From NCBI GenBank assembly GCA_027622715.1, contig JAQBYN010000009.1, forward strand, positions 1 to 64,000: a stretch of DNA of 64,000 nt, in the 5' to 3' direction. The position numbers and the translations under genes are program-made. The stretch is from Pseudomonadota bacterium. Lineage in GTDB: Bacteria; Pseudomonadota; Alphaproteobacteria; SHVP01. The notes beneath the pieces were generated by a model, which was not told the origin of the DNA, ran no database searches, and saw only the letters and a list, made by a program, of their open reading frames with translations. Below are positions 9,626 to 17,910 of the stretch, piece after piece (positions within the stretch are counted from its first letter, which is position 1; each line of letters opens with the position of its first letter).

Positions 9626-10717
9626 GTGGCGCTTAGGGAAACGGACGACATTTCGGCGGGCGCCGCCGGATCACGCGACGCGGCGAAGAACGATGGGCGC
9701 GCCGAGGCGCGCGCCCTAGTCAAACAAATGAACGGCGCGCAGCGTGCGGCGACGGTGATTATTGCCGTCGGCGATGATCGTGCCGGCAAGTTATTTAGCA
9801 GCATGAACGACGACGAAATCAAAGAAATTTCCACGGCGATGTCGACGCTTGGCAGTATCAAAGCCACCGTCGTCGAAGAGGTCTTCCGTAATTTCGTCAG
9901 CACGTTTTCCGGCGCCGGTTCATTGACGGGAAATTTGACCGGCACAGAACGACTGCTGTCGAGGTTCATCGACGGGGACCGCCTTGAGGGCATTATGGAG
10001 GGCGTGCGCGGTCCCGCCGGTCGCACGATGTGGGAAAAACTGGCGAACGTGGATGCGAATATCCTCGCGACCTATCTCAAGAATGAACACCCACAAACGG
10101 TCGCGGTTATTTTGGGAAAGATCAGACCGGATCACGCCGCCCACGTCCTCGCCTGTTTTGTCGAGGATTTCGGCAACGATGTCGTCTCCCGCATGATTGG
10201 CGCCGAGCCTGTAAAAAAGGAAATCCTTGCACGGATAGAAACGACTCTCCGTGTCGAACTAATGGCAACGTTGGTCCGTACGTCAAAACAAAATAACCAC
10301 GAGTTGCTCGCCGGCATATTCAACCACTTCGATCGCAACCACGAAGGGCGGTTTATGGGTGCGCTCCAAGAGCGCAACGGGGAAAGCGCAGAAAAAGTGC
10401 GGGCGTTTATGTTTACGTTTGCCGATCTGGCCCGGGTCGATCCGGCCGGGGTTCAGGTGTTGATACGTGCGATCAACAAAGACGACCTTTCCATGGCCCT
10501 CAAAGGGGCGCCTGCCGAAATCCTTGAGCTGTTCTTTGGAAACATGACGGCCCGGGCGGCGGGCATCCTAAGAGACGATATGGAAGCGATGGGCGCGGTG
10601 CGACTACGCGACGTGGAAAAAGCGCAGGCCACCGTTCTCCTTGTGGCCAGGACCCTCGCCGACAAAGGAGAGATAATCATCGCTGACGGCAGTGCCGCTG
10701 ACGAAATCATCTACTAA
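9626..10717 (+). CDS. fliG: Flagellar motor switch protein FliG
   Basis: A 363-residue FliG, which forms part of the cytoplasmic switch ring and carries the residues that contact the stator. It has the expected three-part layout: an N-terminal domain starting around AALVKQMNGAQRAATV, the middle-domain motif EHPQT with VAVILGKI, and a C-terminal torque helix region (ALKGAP, NMTARAAGILRDDMEAMGAVRLRDVE) that keeps the charged residues important in E. coli. GTG 9626 follows CGGGAGAG by 7 bases. The N-terminal 35 residues are longer than usual. No other flagellar gene is in the window, so this is an isolated copy. It may be the only fliG or a second one. Confidence 0.9.
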   Translation: MALRETDDISAGAAGSRDAAKNDGRAEARALVKQMNGAQRAATVIIAVGDDRAGKLFSSMNDDEIKEISTAMSTLGSIKATVVEEVFRNFVSTFSGAGSLTGNLTGTERLLSRFIDGDRLEGIMEGVRGPAGRTMWEKLANVDANILATYLKNEHPQTVAVILGKIRPDHAAHVLACFVEDFGNDVVSRMIGAEPVKKEILARIETTLRVELMATLVRTSKQNNHELLAGIFNHFDRNHEGRFMGALQERNGESAEKVRAFMFTFADLARVDPAGVQVLIRAINKDDLSMALKGAPAEILELFFGNMTARAAGILRDDMEAMGAVRLRDVEKAQATVLLVARTLADKGEIIIADGSAADEIIY

Positions 10718-10754
10718 GCACCGGCTTGGGGGTCCGGCATCGTCGTTATTGCGA

Positions 10755-10778
10755 CGAGGCGGAACTGTCCGCGCCTCG
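10755..10778 (+). terminator. Possible terminator between convergent fliG and MAPEG gene
   Basis: CGAGGCG and CGCCTCG form a 7-base stem with a 10-base loop in the 68-base gap. The tail (CTTGGGTTT) is only weakly T-rich, so efficiency is doubtful. Confidence 0.3.
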
Positions 10779-10785
10779 CTTGGGT

Positions 10786-11175
10786 TTAGATGATCACCGC
10801 ATAGAGAGTGTAACCACCGCTGGCTAGGACCGCGAGCCAGGTCAGCGAGGCACCAAGCCCGCGAAGTGGCGCGGACGCCTTGAGCGGATCAAGACCGACG
10901 ATGTGCGCCAGCCGACCGACCAAGAGGCCGATCCCGACGATGTGAATGAATAGGCTCGGTGCGCCGAGCGTCTCTGCGGCGCCGAGCGCAATCAAGGTGA
11001 TCGGCACCCATTCGATGAAGTTGCCGAAAACCCGAACCGCTTTGCGTAGGTCGAGATGATCGCCGTCGCCGACCGAGAGTTTGTACTTCGCGCGTAGAAC
11101 GCTGACCCGAATGCCGAGCGGCAGCGTGAGCAAGGTCAGAATAGCGATGTAAATGGCTGTCGTTTCGATGGTCAT
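10786..11175 (-). CDS. MAPEG family membrane protein (copy 1)
   Basis: 129 residues with four hydrophobic segments and the MAPEG-type motif GNFIEWVPITLIALGAAE, where the Glu and Asn lie in the glutathione-binding region of the family. Bacterial members are small integral membrane proteins related to microsomal glutathione transferases; most are uncharacterised. ATG 11175 is preceded by GGGGAGAGG. A paralogue of exactly the same length lies 113 bases upstream on the same strand, so the pair probably arose by tandem duplication. Confidence 0.87.
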   Translation of the reverse strand: MTIETTAIYIAILTLLTLPLGIRVSVLRAKYKLSVGDGDHLDLRKAVRVFGNFIEWVPITLIALGAAETLGAPSLFIHIVGIGLLVGRLAHIVGLDPLKASAPLRGLGASLTWLAVLASGGYTLYAVII

Positions 11176-11288
11176 TGGACCTCTCCCCGTGGCAAAAAGC
11201 GGCTCAAGATATCACGGCCAGCTTGGCGCGTGGAGGCTGGCGCGCCCGGCGGCACAAGCACCGTGATAAAGGCCGGTTCCAAGCCGAT

Positions 11289-11678
11289 TCACATCACTGC
11301 CGCATAAACAAGATACCCGCCTGTCGCCGCGGCGCTGGCCCAGGTGAGCAGGACGCCGGCTGTGCGGGCCGTGGTGGCGCGCTCGGCGTTGAGGCCGAGT
11401 ACGTGGGCGACGCGGCTAACGATCAGCGCGATGCCGACGAGATGAATGAGCAGCGCGGGCGCGCCCACCATCTCGGAAACGACCAGCGCAATGACGATCA
11501 TCGGCAGCCATTCTGTGAAGTTGCCGAACGTGCGAATGGCGTGCTGCAGGTCAGGCTGGCTGCCCGCACCCATCGATACCCTGTGTTTGCGGCGCAGGAC
11601 CGAGACCCGCGCGCCGATCACCAGCATCAATAGGGTGATGAGGCCGACGTATCCGACCGAGATATGAATTTCAGCGAT
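11289..11678 (-). CDS. MAPEG family membrane protein (copy 2), probable AUC start
   Basis: A paralogue of the preceding gene, sharing RVSVLRRKH, GNFTEWLPMIVIAL and the four-helix pattern. The ORF track begins at TTG 11630 and would lose most of helix 1. Upstream in the same frame there is no ATG, GTG or TTG before the stop at 11727-11729. An ATC at 11678 does sit 7 bases after AGGAG, and starting there gives 129 residues, the same length as copy 1, with the N-termini aligning. I therefore annotate an AUC start. An ATG-to-ATC sequence error or a decaying start is the alternative. Confidence 0.75.
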   Translation of the reverse strand: MAEIHISVGYVGLITLLMLVIGARVSVLRRKHRVSMGAGSQPDLQHAIRTFGNFTEWLPMIVIALVVSEMVGAPALLIHLVGIALIVSRVAHVLGLNAERATTARTAGVLLTWASAAATGGYLVYAAVM

Positions 11679-11726
11679 GACGAGGCTCCTTGTGCTGCGG
11701 CACGTGGGACGGAACCGCCCCCTGCC

Positions 11727-12548
11727 CTACTTGGCCTCTTGAATGATGGTGCGGATCGGATACGGGATGGTGATGCCGCGCTCATCGAATTTCTCTTTGA
11801 TGGCTTGAATGAGAGCGAAGCGAAAGGCCCAGAACTCTTCGGTCTTGGCCCACACCCGGACCTGCAAATCGACCGAACTGTCGCCGAAGCCGAGTGGTAC
11901 GACAGCCGGCGCCGGATCTTGCAAAGCGCGCGGATCAGCCGCAATGCATTCCAGGACGGCGGCGCGGGCGTCGCCGATGTTGTCGTCGTAGCTGATGCCG
12001 ACATTGATATCGCAGCGCCGGGTCGGGTTATAGTTGAAGTTCTTGATGACGGCGCCCCAGACTTGGCCGTTGGGCACGACAATCTCGATATTGTCGGGGG
12101 TCACCATCTCGGTAAGGAACAGCGTCACCGCCTTGACGGTGCCGCCGATGCCGCCAACCTCAACATAGTCGTTCACTTTGAACGGGCGAAACAGCAACAG
12201 CATCACGCCGGCCGCGACGTTCGACAGGGTGCCTTGGAGGGCCAGGCCGATCGCTAGGGTGGCCGCGCCGAGTACGGCAATAAGGCTGGTGGTCTGAATG
12301 CCGAATTGATTGAGGACCGCGATCAGCGTGACGGCGACCAACGCGTAGCGCGTTAAGCTGCTCAGGAACACCGCCACTGTCGCATCGACGCGACTGCTGC
12401 GCGACAAGGTTCGATTGACCAGCCGGGAGACGCGACCGGACACCCACAGGCCGACCACCAATATGACGATCGCACCGACGACCGCGAGACCGTAGCCGGA
12501 GACGATTTCCAGGATTTGCTTGATGATGACGTCGACTTCTTCGTTCAT
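11727..12548 (-). CDS. mscS: Small-conductance mechanosensitive channel MscS
   Basis: A 273-residue MscS-type channel that opens under membrane tension and protects against hypo-osmotic shock. There are three hydrophobic segments within residues 1-110. The pore-lining TM3 is recognisable as AATLAIGLALQGTLSNVAAGVMLLLFRPF with its Gly/Ala packing pattern. It is followed by the beta domain (VEVGGIGGTVKAVTLFLTEM...PNGQVWGAVIKNFN) and an alpha/beta C-terminal domain ending ITIPYPIRTI. The length matches E. coli MscS (286). The 84-base gap upstream holds a CACCAT/ATGGTG inverted repeat (12601-12626) of unknown role. Confidence 0.95.
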   Translation of the reverse strand: MNEEVDVIIKQILEIVSGYGLAVVGAIVILVVGLWVSGRVSRLVNRTLSRSSRVDATVAVFLSSLTRYALVAVTLIAVLNQFGIQTTSLIAVLGAATLAIGLALQGTLSNVAAGVMLLLFRPFKVNDYVEVGGIGGTVKAVTLFLTEMVTPDNIEIVVPNGQVWGAVIKNFNYNPTRRCDINVGISYDDNIGDARAAVLECIAADPRALQDPAPAVVPLGFGDSSVDLQVRVWAKTEEFWAFRFALIQAIKEKFDERGITIPYPIRTIIQEAK

Positions 12549-12632
12549 GCGTTGCTCGGCCTCAATTTGTGGGCGTCGTTACGACCTTCATACACTGGGC
12601 CACCATCCCATATACGTTAAATGGTGTGGGAA

Positions 12633-13016
12633 TCAGGAATCGGCGATCGGTCGCGGCTTGCCCCGATCGTCGATGGCAACGTAGACGAAAATGCCTTCGG
12701 TGACTCTGACCTCTTCGCCGCCGAACCGGCGGGTGGCAAAGGTGTCGATCTTGACCGTGAGCGAGGTTCGCCCTGTCTTAACGAGCTCGACGTAGCAACT
12801 GACCAGGTCGCCGATGAAAACCGGTTTGTGGAAGGTCATGGCTTCGATCGCCACGGTTGCGGTGCGGCCGCGCACGACCTGGGCGCTCAACGCCCCGCCG
12901 GCCAGGTCCATCTGCGACAGAACCCAGCCGCCGAAAATGTCGCCGTTGGCATTGGCATCGCCGGGCATCGCCATGGTGCGGATCGCGGGCTCGCCGCTAG
13001 GCCTTTGAGGTTCCAT
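12633..13016 (-). CDS. Acyl-CoA thioesterase, YciA-type hotdog
   Basis: A 127-residue single hotdog domain that hydrolyses acyl-CoA to fatty acid and CoA. The family signature NANGDIFGGWVLSQMDLAG with the catalytic Asp, and the later VAIEAMTFHKPVFIGDLV, are both clear. ATG 13016 follows AGGGAG. It is divergent from parE, with 96 bases between starts, and ends 84 bases upstream of mscS. YciA relatives have broad chain-length specificity; the specificity here is unknown. Confidence 0.9.
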   Translation of the reverse strand: MEPQRPSGEPAIRTMAMPGDANANGDIFGGWVLSQMDLAGGALSAQVVRGRTATVAIEAMTFHKPVFIGDLVSCYVELVKTGRTSLTVKIDTFATRRFGGEEVRVTEGIFVYVAIDDRGKPRPIADS

Positions 13017-13112
13017 GGTAACTCCCTACCACATCTTGTTGTTGCAGTTTGAGAATATACCCTATAGTGCGCACGCGTTGGCGAGTCCATTTGGTAGTCC
13101 GGTTGCACGGCG

Positions 13113-15074
13113 ATGACCGACCTTTTTGAAAATAGCGGCAAGAACCGCGGCAAATCCTATTCCGCCAAGGACATCGAGGTCCTGGAAGGGCTTGAGCCCG
13201 TGCGCCGGCGGCCCGCCATGTATATCGGTGGCACCGGCGAAGACGGGCTGCATCACCTCGCCGCCGAGGTGATCGACAACGCGATGGACGAGGTTCTGGC
13301 TGGCGCGGCGACCCGCATCGAGGTCGAGTTCCACGGCGATGGGTCTTTGACGGTGCGCGACAACGGCCGCGGCATCCCGGTCGACCCCCACCCCAAGTTC
13401 AAGAATAAGTCGGCGCTGGAGGTCATCCTGACCACGCTGCATTCGGGCGGCAAGTTTACCAACAAGGCCTATGAGACATCCGGCGGGCTGCACGGGGTCG
13501 GCGTTTCGGTGGTGAATGCCCTGTCGGACTGGCTGACGGTCGAGGTCGCACGCGACAAAAAGCTGTGGCACCAGCGCTATGCTCGCGGCAAGCCGCAGGG
13601 CAAGCTGACCTCGAAGCCGATGACGAACCGGCGCGGCAGCGCCCTGACATTCCATCCCGACCCGGACATTTTCGGCGCCGATCTGGTGATGAAGCCGGCC
13701 CGGCTGTACCGGTTGGCGCGCTCCAAGGCCTATTTGTTCCGCGGCGTCGAGATCCGTTGGAAATGCGATCCGGCGATGATCGGCAAGACCGACGTGCCGA
13801 CCGAGGCGGTGTTTCATTTTCCCGGCGGACTGGTCGATGCGTTGGCCGAAGAAATCGGCGACCGTGAAACAGTTACGCCGACGCCGTTCATTGGCCAGGC
13901 TGCATTTAACGGGTCGGGCCGCGTCGAATGGGCCGTCACCTGGCCCGCCGACGGCCAGACGTTCGTCAGCACCTACTGCAACACGGTGCCGACGCCGCAG
14001 GGCGGCACCCATGAAAGCGGCATGCGCAGCGCCCTCGCCCGCAGCCTGAAGGCCTACGGCGCTATGGTGAAGCGGCGCGGCGCGGCGCAATTCACCACCG
14101 AAGATATCAGCGGCGACGCCGCGTTGATCGTCTCGCTATTCATGTCCGAGCCTCAGTTCCAGGGCCAAACCAAAGAGAAACTGGTCAGTGTCGAGGCCGC
14201 CAAGCTGGTCGAGAACGCCGTCAAAGACCATTTCGATCACTGGCTGACCGGCAACGCCGAGGCCGCCAACGAGCTGCTCGATTATGTCAGCGAGCGGGCC
14301 GACGAACGCCAGCGGCGGCGCCAAGAAAAAGACGTCTCGCGGCAAAGCGCCAAACGTAAACTTCGGCTGCCAGGAAAACTATCGGACTGTTCGGCCGGTC
14401 AGGCCGATGGCACGGAAATATTCTTGGTCGAGGGCGATTCGGCGGGTGGGTCGGCCAAGCAGGCGCGCGACCGCCGGCTGCAGGCGGTGCTGCCATTGCG
14501 CGGCAAAATCCTCAATGTCGCGAGCGCCGGTGTTGGCAAGATTCAGGAAAACCAGGAGATCGCCAACATCGTCCAAGCGTTGGGCTGCGGGATCGGTGAG
14601 AAATACAACGAAGCGGGCCTGCGCTACGACCGGGTCATCATCATGACCGACGCCGACGTCGATGGCGCACATATTGCCGCGCTGTTGATGACGTTTTTCT
14701 TTCGGGCGATGCCGAAGTTGATCTATGACGGGCATCTTTACCTCGCGCAGCCGCCGCTTTATCGCCTGTCGCAAGGCGGTACGGTGTTTTACGCGCGCGA
14801 CGACGCGCACCGCGAGGAGCTGCAGAAGACTGAATTCGCCGGACGCGGTAAGCTTGAGATCAGCCGGTTCAAGGGTTTAGGTGAAATGCCGTCCGCGCAG
14901 CTTCGCGAAACAACCATGGACCCGGCCAAACGCACGCTTTTGCGGGTCGTGGTGGCGGAAAACGAACGCCGGGGCACTGATAAATTTGTCGAGAGTTTGA
15001 TGGGGCGCAAACCGGAAAATCGATTAGCGTTTATACAAGAGCACGCGGCCGACGCGGCCGACCTGGATATTTAG
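13113..15074 (+). CDS. parE: DNA topoisomerase IV subunit B
   Basis: 653 residues. It is the ATPase subunit that works with ParC to decatenate daughter chromosomes. The GHKL ATPase has EVIDNAMDEV, VRDNGRGIPVDPHP and TSGGLHGVGVSVVNALS. The TOPRIM domain has EIFLVEGDSAGGSAKQARDRRLQAVLPLRGKILNV, and ITDADVDG-type MTDADVDGAHIAALL. ParE is preferred over GyrB because of the short length, no long insertion, the HPKFKNKSALEV loop and the alphaproteobacterial ParE-like C-terminus. Three lipoprotein genes follow on the same strand, the first after 30 bases. Confidence 0.94.
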   Translation: MTDLFENSGKNRGKSYSAKDIEVLEGLEPVRRRPAMYIGGTGEDGLHHLAAEVIDNAMDEVLAGAATRIEVEFHGDGSLTVRDNGRGIPVDPHPKFKNKSALEVILTTLHSGGKFTNKAYETSGGLHGVGVSVVNALSDWLTVEVARDKKLWHQRYARGKPQGKLTSKPMTNRRGSALTFHPDPDIFGADLVMKPARLYRLARSKAYLFRGVEIRWKCDPAMIGKTDVPTEAVFHFPGGLVDALAEEIGDRETVTPTPFIGQAAFNGSGRVEWAVTWPADGQTFVSTYCNTVPTPQGGTHESGMRSALARSLKAYGAMVKRRGAAQFTTEDISGDAALIVSLFMSEPQFQGQTKEKLVSVEAAKLVENAVKDHFDHWLTGNAEAANELLDYVSERADERQRRRQEKDVSRQSAKRKLRLPGKLSDCSAGQADGTEIFLVEGDSAGGSAKQARDRRLQAVLPLRGKILNVASAGVGKIQENQEIANIVQALGCGIGEKYNEAGLRYDRVIIMTDADVDGAHIAALLMTFFFRAMPKLIYDGHLYLAQPPLYRLSQGGTVFYARDDAHREELQKTEFAGRGKLEISRFKGLGEMPSAQLRETTMDPAKRTLLRVVVAENERRGTDKFVESLMGRKPENRLAFIQEHAADAADLDI

Positions 15075-15104
15075 CGGCGGTCCTACCCGCCCGGAGGAAG
15101 CGCG

Positions 15105-15662
15105 ATGATCGGACGGATGACACTGCTTTTTGCTGGCACGGTATTGCTCGCTGCATGCGCCGGGGCGCCAGCCGGTACATTCTCGGGCACACGCGGCGCC
15201 ACGATCTCCCCGTTCTACGCCCCGGCCTTGGTGAGTTACGTGGCACGAAACGGGACGTTCCCCGTGGTGGTCCGCGGCAATCCATTCGGCGGCGTGCCGC
15301 AGGCCCAGCTCGAACAGGCGTTGCATCAGCGGATGCGTCTGCCCGGCTGGGCGCCCAATGCACGATTTGCCGCTGACCCGGCCGCCGAAGCGGGCACCGG
15401 TTTACGCCTTGTTGTTCTGTTCAACCCCGCCGGCACCGTGGGATTGCGGGCGGTTTGCGGTGACCTATCGGGCATAACGTATACCGGGCCAGCCAATCAG
15501 ATGACGATGAGGGTCGGGTTTTGCGACGGCCCACAAAGTATGTCCGATGTGACGTTGCGCACGGCGCCGCCACCAGACGAAACGAGTGCAGCGTTCGTCG
15601 GCGCCTTAAACAACGCGGCCGCATCGGCGCTACCATTTATCGATCGCAACACCGGTCAATAA
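15105..15662 (+). CDS. Lipoprotein of a three-gene tandem family (copy 1)
   Basis: 185 residues with a signal peptide and lipobox LLAAC, so probably lipidated at Cys18. I do not recognise the family. The mature part contains VSYVARNGTFPVVVRGNP, a RMRLPGWAPNARF segment, LRLVVLFNPAG and MRVGFCDGPQSMSD. The same ordered motifs recur in the next two genes, so the three are paralogues. GGAGGAAGCG lies before ATG 15105. Membrane-anchored on the periplasmic side is inferred from the lipobox. Confidence 0.75.
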   Translation: MIGRMTLLFAGTVLLAACAGAPAGTFSGTRGATISPFYAPALVSYVARNGTFPVVVRGNPFGGVPQAQLEQALHQRMRLPGWAPNARFAADPAAEAGTGLRLVVLFNPAGTVGLRAVCGDLSGITYTGPANQMTMRVGFCDGPQSMSDVTLRTAPPPDETSAAFVGALNNAAASALPFIDRNTGQ

Positions 15663-15743
15663 TTTGGGTCTTGAAGAAGATTGGGGCACGGCCCATGTTG
15701 CTGTCGCAGGGGAATCAAGGTGGGCTGTAGAGGGGTCCTAACC

Positions 15744-16322
15744 ATGAGTCGCCTAAAGATTATTTTTGCCGCTGTAATTTTGGGCGGACTGACGGCATGT
15801 ACCGCGTCCGACATTGTTATCTCCGGTTTGGGACCTAGCGGACTGCCGTACGACCCGAGCATCGTGCGGTATGTCGTTGGCCAAGGCGACTTCCCGTTGG
15901 AACTGCACGGCAATCCAAGCAATCTCGATGACGACGCCTTTGCCACGCTGGTCGAATCCCGGCTCCGCATTGAGCCCACTTTCGGCAAGACGACGTTTCG
16001 CCGCGACCCACAGACAAAGAACCGGCACCCATTCCGTCTTGTTCTCGTCTTCAACGCCGCCAATCCTCGAATAAGCGCGCGGCACGTCTGCGAGGGCGAG
16101 GATCTCGACAACGCGGGCGGGCCCAATTCGACACTTTTTGTACGGGGCGTTTTTTGCGACGGTCAGACCGTTCTTTCGGAAGACAGCGCACTGACAAATG
16201 CGCCGGAAGATTTTACGGACGAGCGTTTGCAGCGGTTGCTCGACAGGCTGCTGGAGGAATTGCTTCCCGGCGAAGGCCGCCGCGATATCAATGTGTCCTG
16301 CCCGACGGCGAACTGCAGATAG
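15744..16322 (+). CDS. Lipoprotein of a three-gene tandem family (copy 2)
   Basis: 192 residues. The ORF track starts at 15681, but ATG 15744 gives a clean signal peptide MSRLKIIFAAVILGGLTAC with the lipobox Cys at residue 19. The shared motifs are YVVGQGDFPLELHGNP, FRRDP, FRLVLVFNAAN and VRGVFCDGQTVLSED. Extra Cys residues near the C-terminus (SCPTANC) could form a disulfide. The stop is followed after a single base by the GTG of copy 3, which suggests translational coupling. Confidence 0.75.
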   Translation: MSRLKIIFAAVILGGLTACTASDIVISGLGPSGLPYDPSIVRYVVGQGDFPLELHGNPSNLDDDAFATLVESRLRIEPTFGKTTFRRDPQTKNRHPFRLVLVFNAANPRISARHVCEGEDLDNAGGPNSTLFVRGVFCDGQTVLSEDSALTNAPEDFTDERLQRLLDRLLEELLPGEGRRDINVSCPTANCR

Positions 16323-16323
16323 C

Positions 16324-17043
16324 GTGCCGGTCACGCGCGGCGTACTTGTCGGCCTGGTTGCCGCCGTGGGACTGTCGGCCTGCATTGCCGTGACACCGGA
16401 ATTGGTGCACGACGGTGGTCCAGTCGATCCCAATTATTCGCGCGATTACGTGTCCCTCATCATTGGTGCGGGCGCCATCCCGACGGCGTTGCACGGCAAC
16501 CCGTCGGATCTCGCTGACACCAATTTTGATGACTTGGTGATGCAACGGCTCAAGTTGCCACCGGTGTGGGGGCCACACCGCTTTGCACTCGAGCCCGACC
16601 CGCCGCCCACTCACGGATACCGCGTCGTCTTGGTCTTCAACCCCGAACTTGACGGGGTCAACAGCCCGGCGACGCAGCCGAATGCACCTGCGGATTCGAC
16701 CGCGCGGTTCGAACTTGCGCTGTGCAGCGGGCGCATAAGAGTGAATGAGTCAGGGCCCTACCCAAAGCTCCCCTGGAAACGCTTAGAGCGGTTCCGCAAC
16801 CGGAGCCTTTCGCCGATCTCGCCGCGTTATCTCGCTGAGCGCGTGCTGGTGCGCGGCGCCCTGTGCCTGGGCGACGTCCCCATCTCGTCGGGTTTTGTCG
16901 AGACCCAAGCCCTTGCAGACTATAGCGCGCCCGAATTCGTTCAGGTTCTTGACCTGCTCATGTTGCGCCTAATGCCTTACCGCGCCCTTCCCTCTGAATG
17001 CCCCGACAAGACGAACTGTGCGCGCACAGGCGGGCCGAATTAG
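16324..17043 (+). CDS. Lipoprotein of a three-gene tandem family (copy 3)
   Basis: 239 residues from GTG 16324; the track start at 16198 lies inside copy 2. The signal peptide ends in the lipobox GLSAC. Shared motifs are GAGAIPTALHGNP, LKLPPVWGPHRFALEP, YRVVLVFNPEL and VRGALCLGDVPISSG. It is longer than its paralogues through an insertion of about 45 residues in the middle. It also has a CxxxxxC pair at the C-terminus, as in copy 2. The stop codon overlaps that of the convergent hydrolase gene. Confidence 0.72.
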   Translation: MPVTRGVLVGLVAAVGLSACIAVTPELVHDGGPVDPNYSRDYVSLIIGAGAIPTALHGNPSDLADTNFDDLVMQRLKLPPVWGPHRFALEPDPPPTHGYRVVLVFNPELDGVNSPATQPNAPADSTARFELALCSGRIRVNESGPYPKLPWKRLERFRNRSLSPISPRYLAERVLVRGALCLGDVPISSGFVETQALADYSAPEFVQVLDLLMLRLMPYRALPSECPDKTNCARTGGPN

Positions 17044-17735
17044 GTCGCGTCCAACCAATCGCCCATCAGACCAGTAACGGCCTCGGGCTCCTCCATCGTG
17101 GACAGATGACCGCAGGCGGGGAGCAGGTGGAGCGTCGCGCCGGGAATCAGGTCGGCGAGTTCGCGCATAACCTCGGGCGGGGTGATGAGATCGTCGACGC
17201 CGCCGACGACCAATGTGCGGCAGGCGATCTGGGGCAAGGTCGGGCGGCTGTCGATGCGCCCCATGATGGCGGTCTGCTGGCGCACGAAACCGGCCTGACC
17301 GACATCTTCCGCCATTGCCGCGATGCGGCCGACGAGCAGCGTGTCGTCGAGACGGTCCGGGTGGATGAGCAGCGGTAGCAGCCGAGGGGTGACCCCTTTG
17401 AACTGGCCGTGACGCGAGAGGTCGATCAATCCGCGCCGCCGCGCCAGCTGGTCGTCGGTATCGGGCCGGGCCGAGGTATCGAGGAGCGCGAGATGGGTCA
17501 CCCGACCCGGCGCTTGCCGCATGACCTCCTGGGCGACATAGCCGCCCATCGAGAGGCCGGCCAAAGCAAACCGGTCCGGCGCCTTGGCCAGGAGGCGTTG
17601 CGCCATCCCGGCAATCGAGTCGTCTTTGGTGACGTCGGCCACCGAAATCTGGGCAATATGCGCGAGATGAGCGATTTGATGCGCCCACAATTCCCGGTTG
17701 CAAAGGAGGCCGGGGATGAGAACCAAGTCTGTCAT
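17040..17735 (-). CDS. Alpha/beta hydrolase
   Basis: A 231-residue alpha/beta-hydrolase fold protein. The nucleophile elbow is GLSMGG, the catalytic acid probably lies in GVDDLITP, and the His in ACGHLSTMEEPE, so the triad is complete. The oxyanion region is LIPGLLCN near the N-terminus. It lacks a signal peptide and is probably cytosolic. The substrate is unknown; relatives are annotated as esterases or lactonases. It ends tail-to-tail with lipoprotein copy 3, overlapping by 4 bases. Confidence 0.88.
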   Translation of the reverse strand: MTDLVLIPGLLCNRELWAHQIAHLAHIAQISVADVTKDDSIAGMAQRLLAKAPDRFALAGLSMGGYVAQEVMRQAPGRVTHLALLDTSARPDTDDQLARRRGLIDLSRHGQFKGVTPRLLPLLIHPDRLDDTLLVGRIAAMAEDVGQAGFVRQQTAIMGRIDSRPTLPQIACRTLVVGGVDDLITPPEVMRELADLIPGATLHLLPACGHLSTMEEPEAVTGLMGDWLDAT

Positions 17736-17910
17736 TGGCCCCTATTTAGCATGCTGCCGGCGGCCCCCAGCAACCGCCCCGGCGCCGTTGTCGGGGGTAT
17801 CGGCACCGCGCTGGTGGGAGGGCGCGGGATTTGACCGCCCTGTGCAATTGGGGTATCGCTGCGCATAATGACGACATATTCGCGTTTTCCTCCGCAAGCT
17901 ACGGGTTTTC

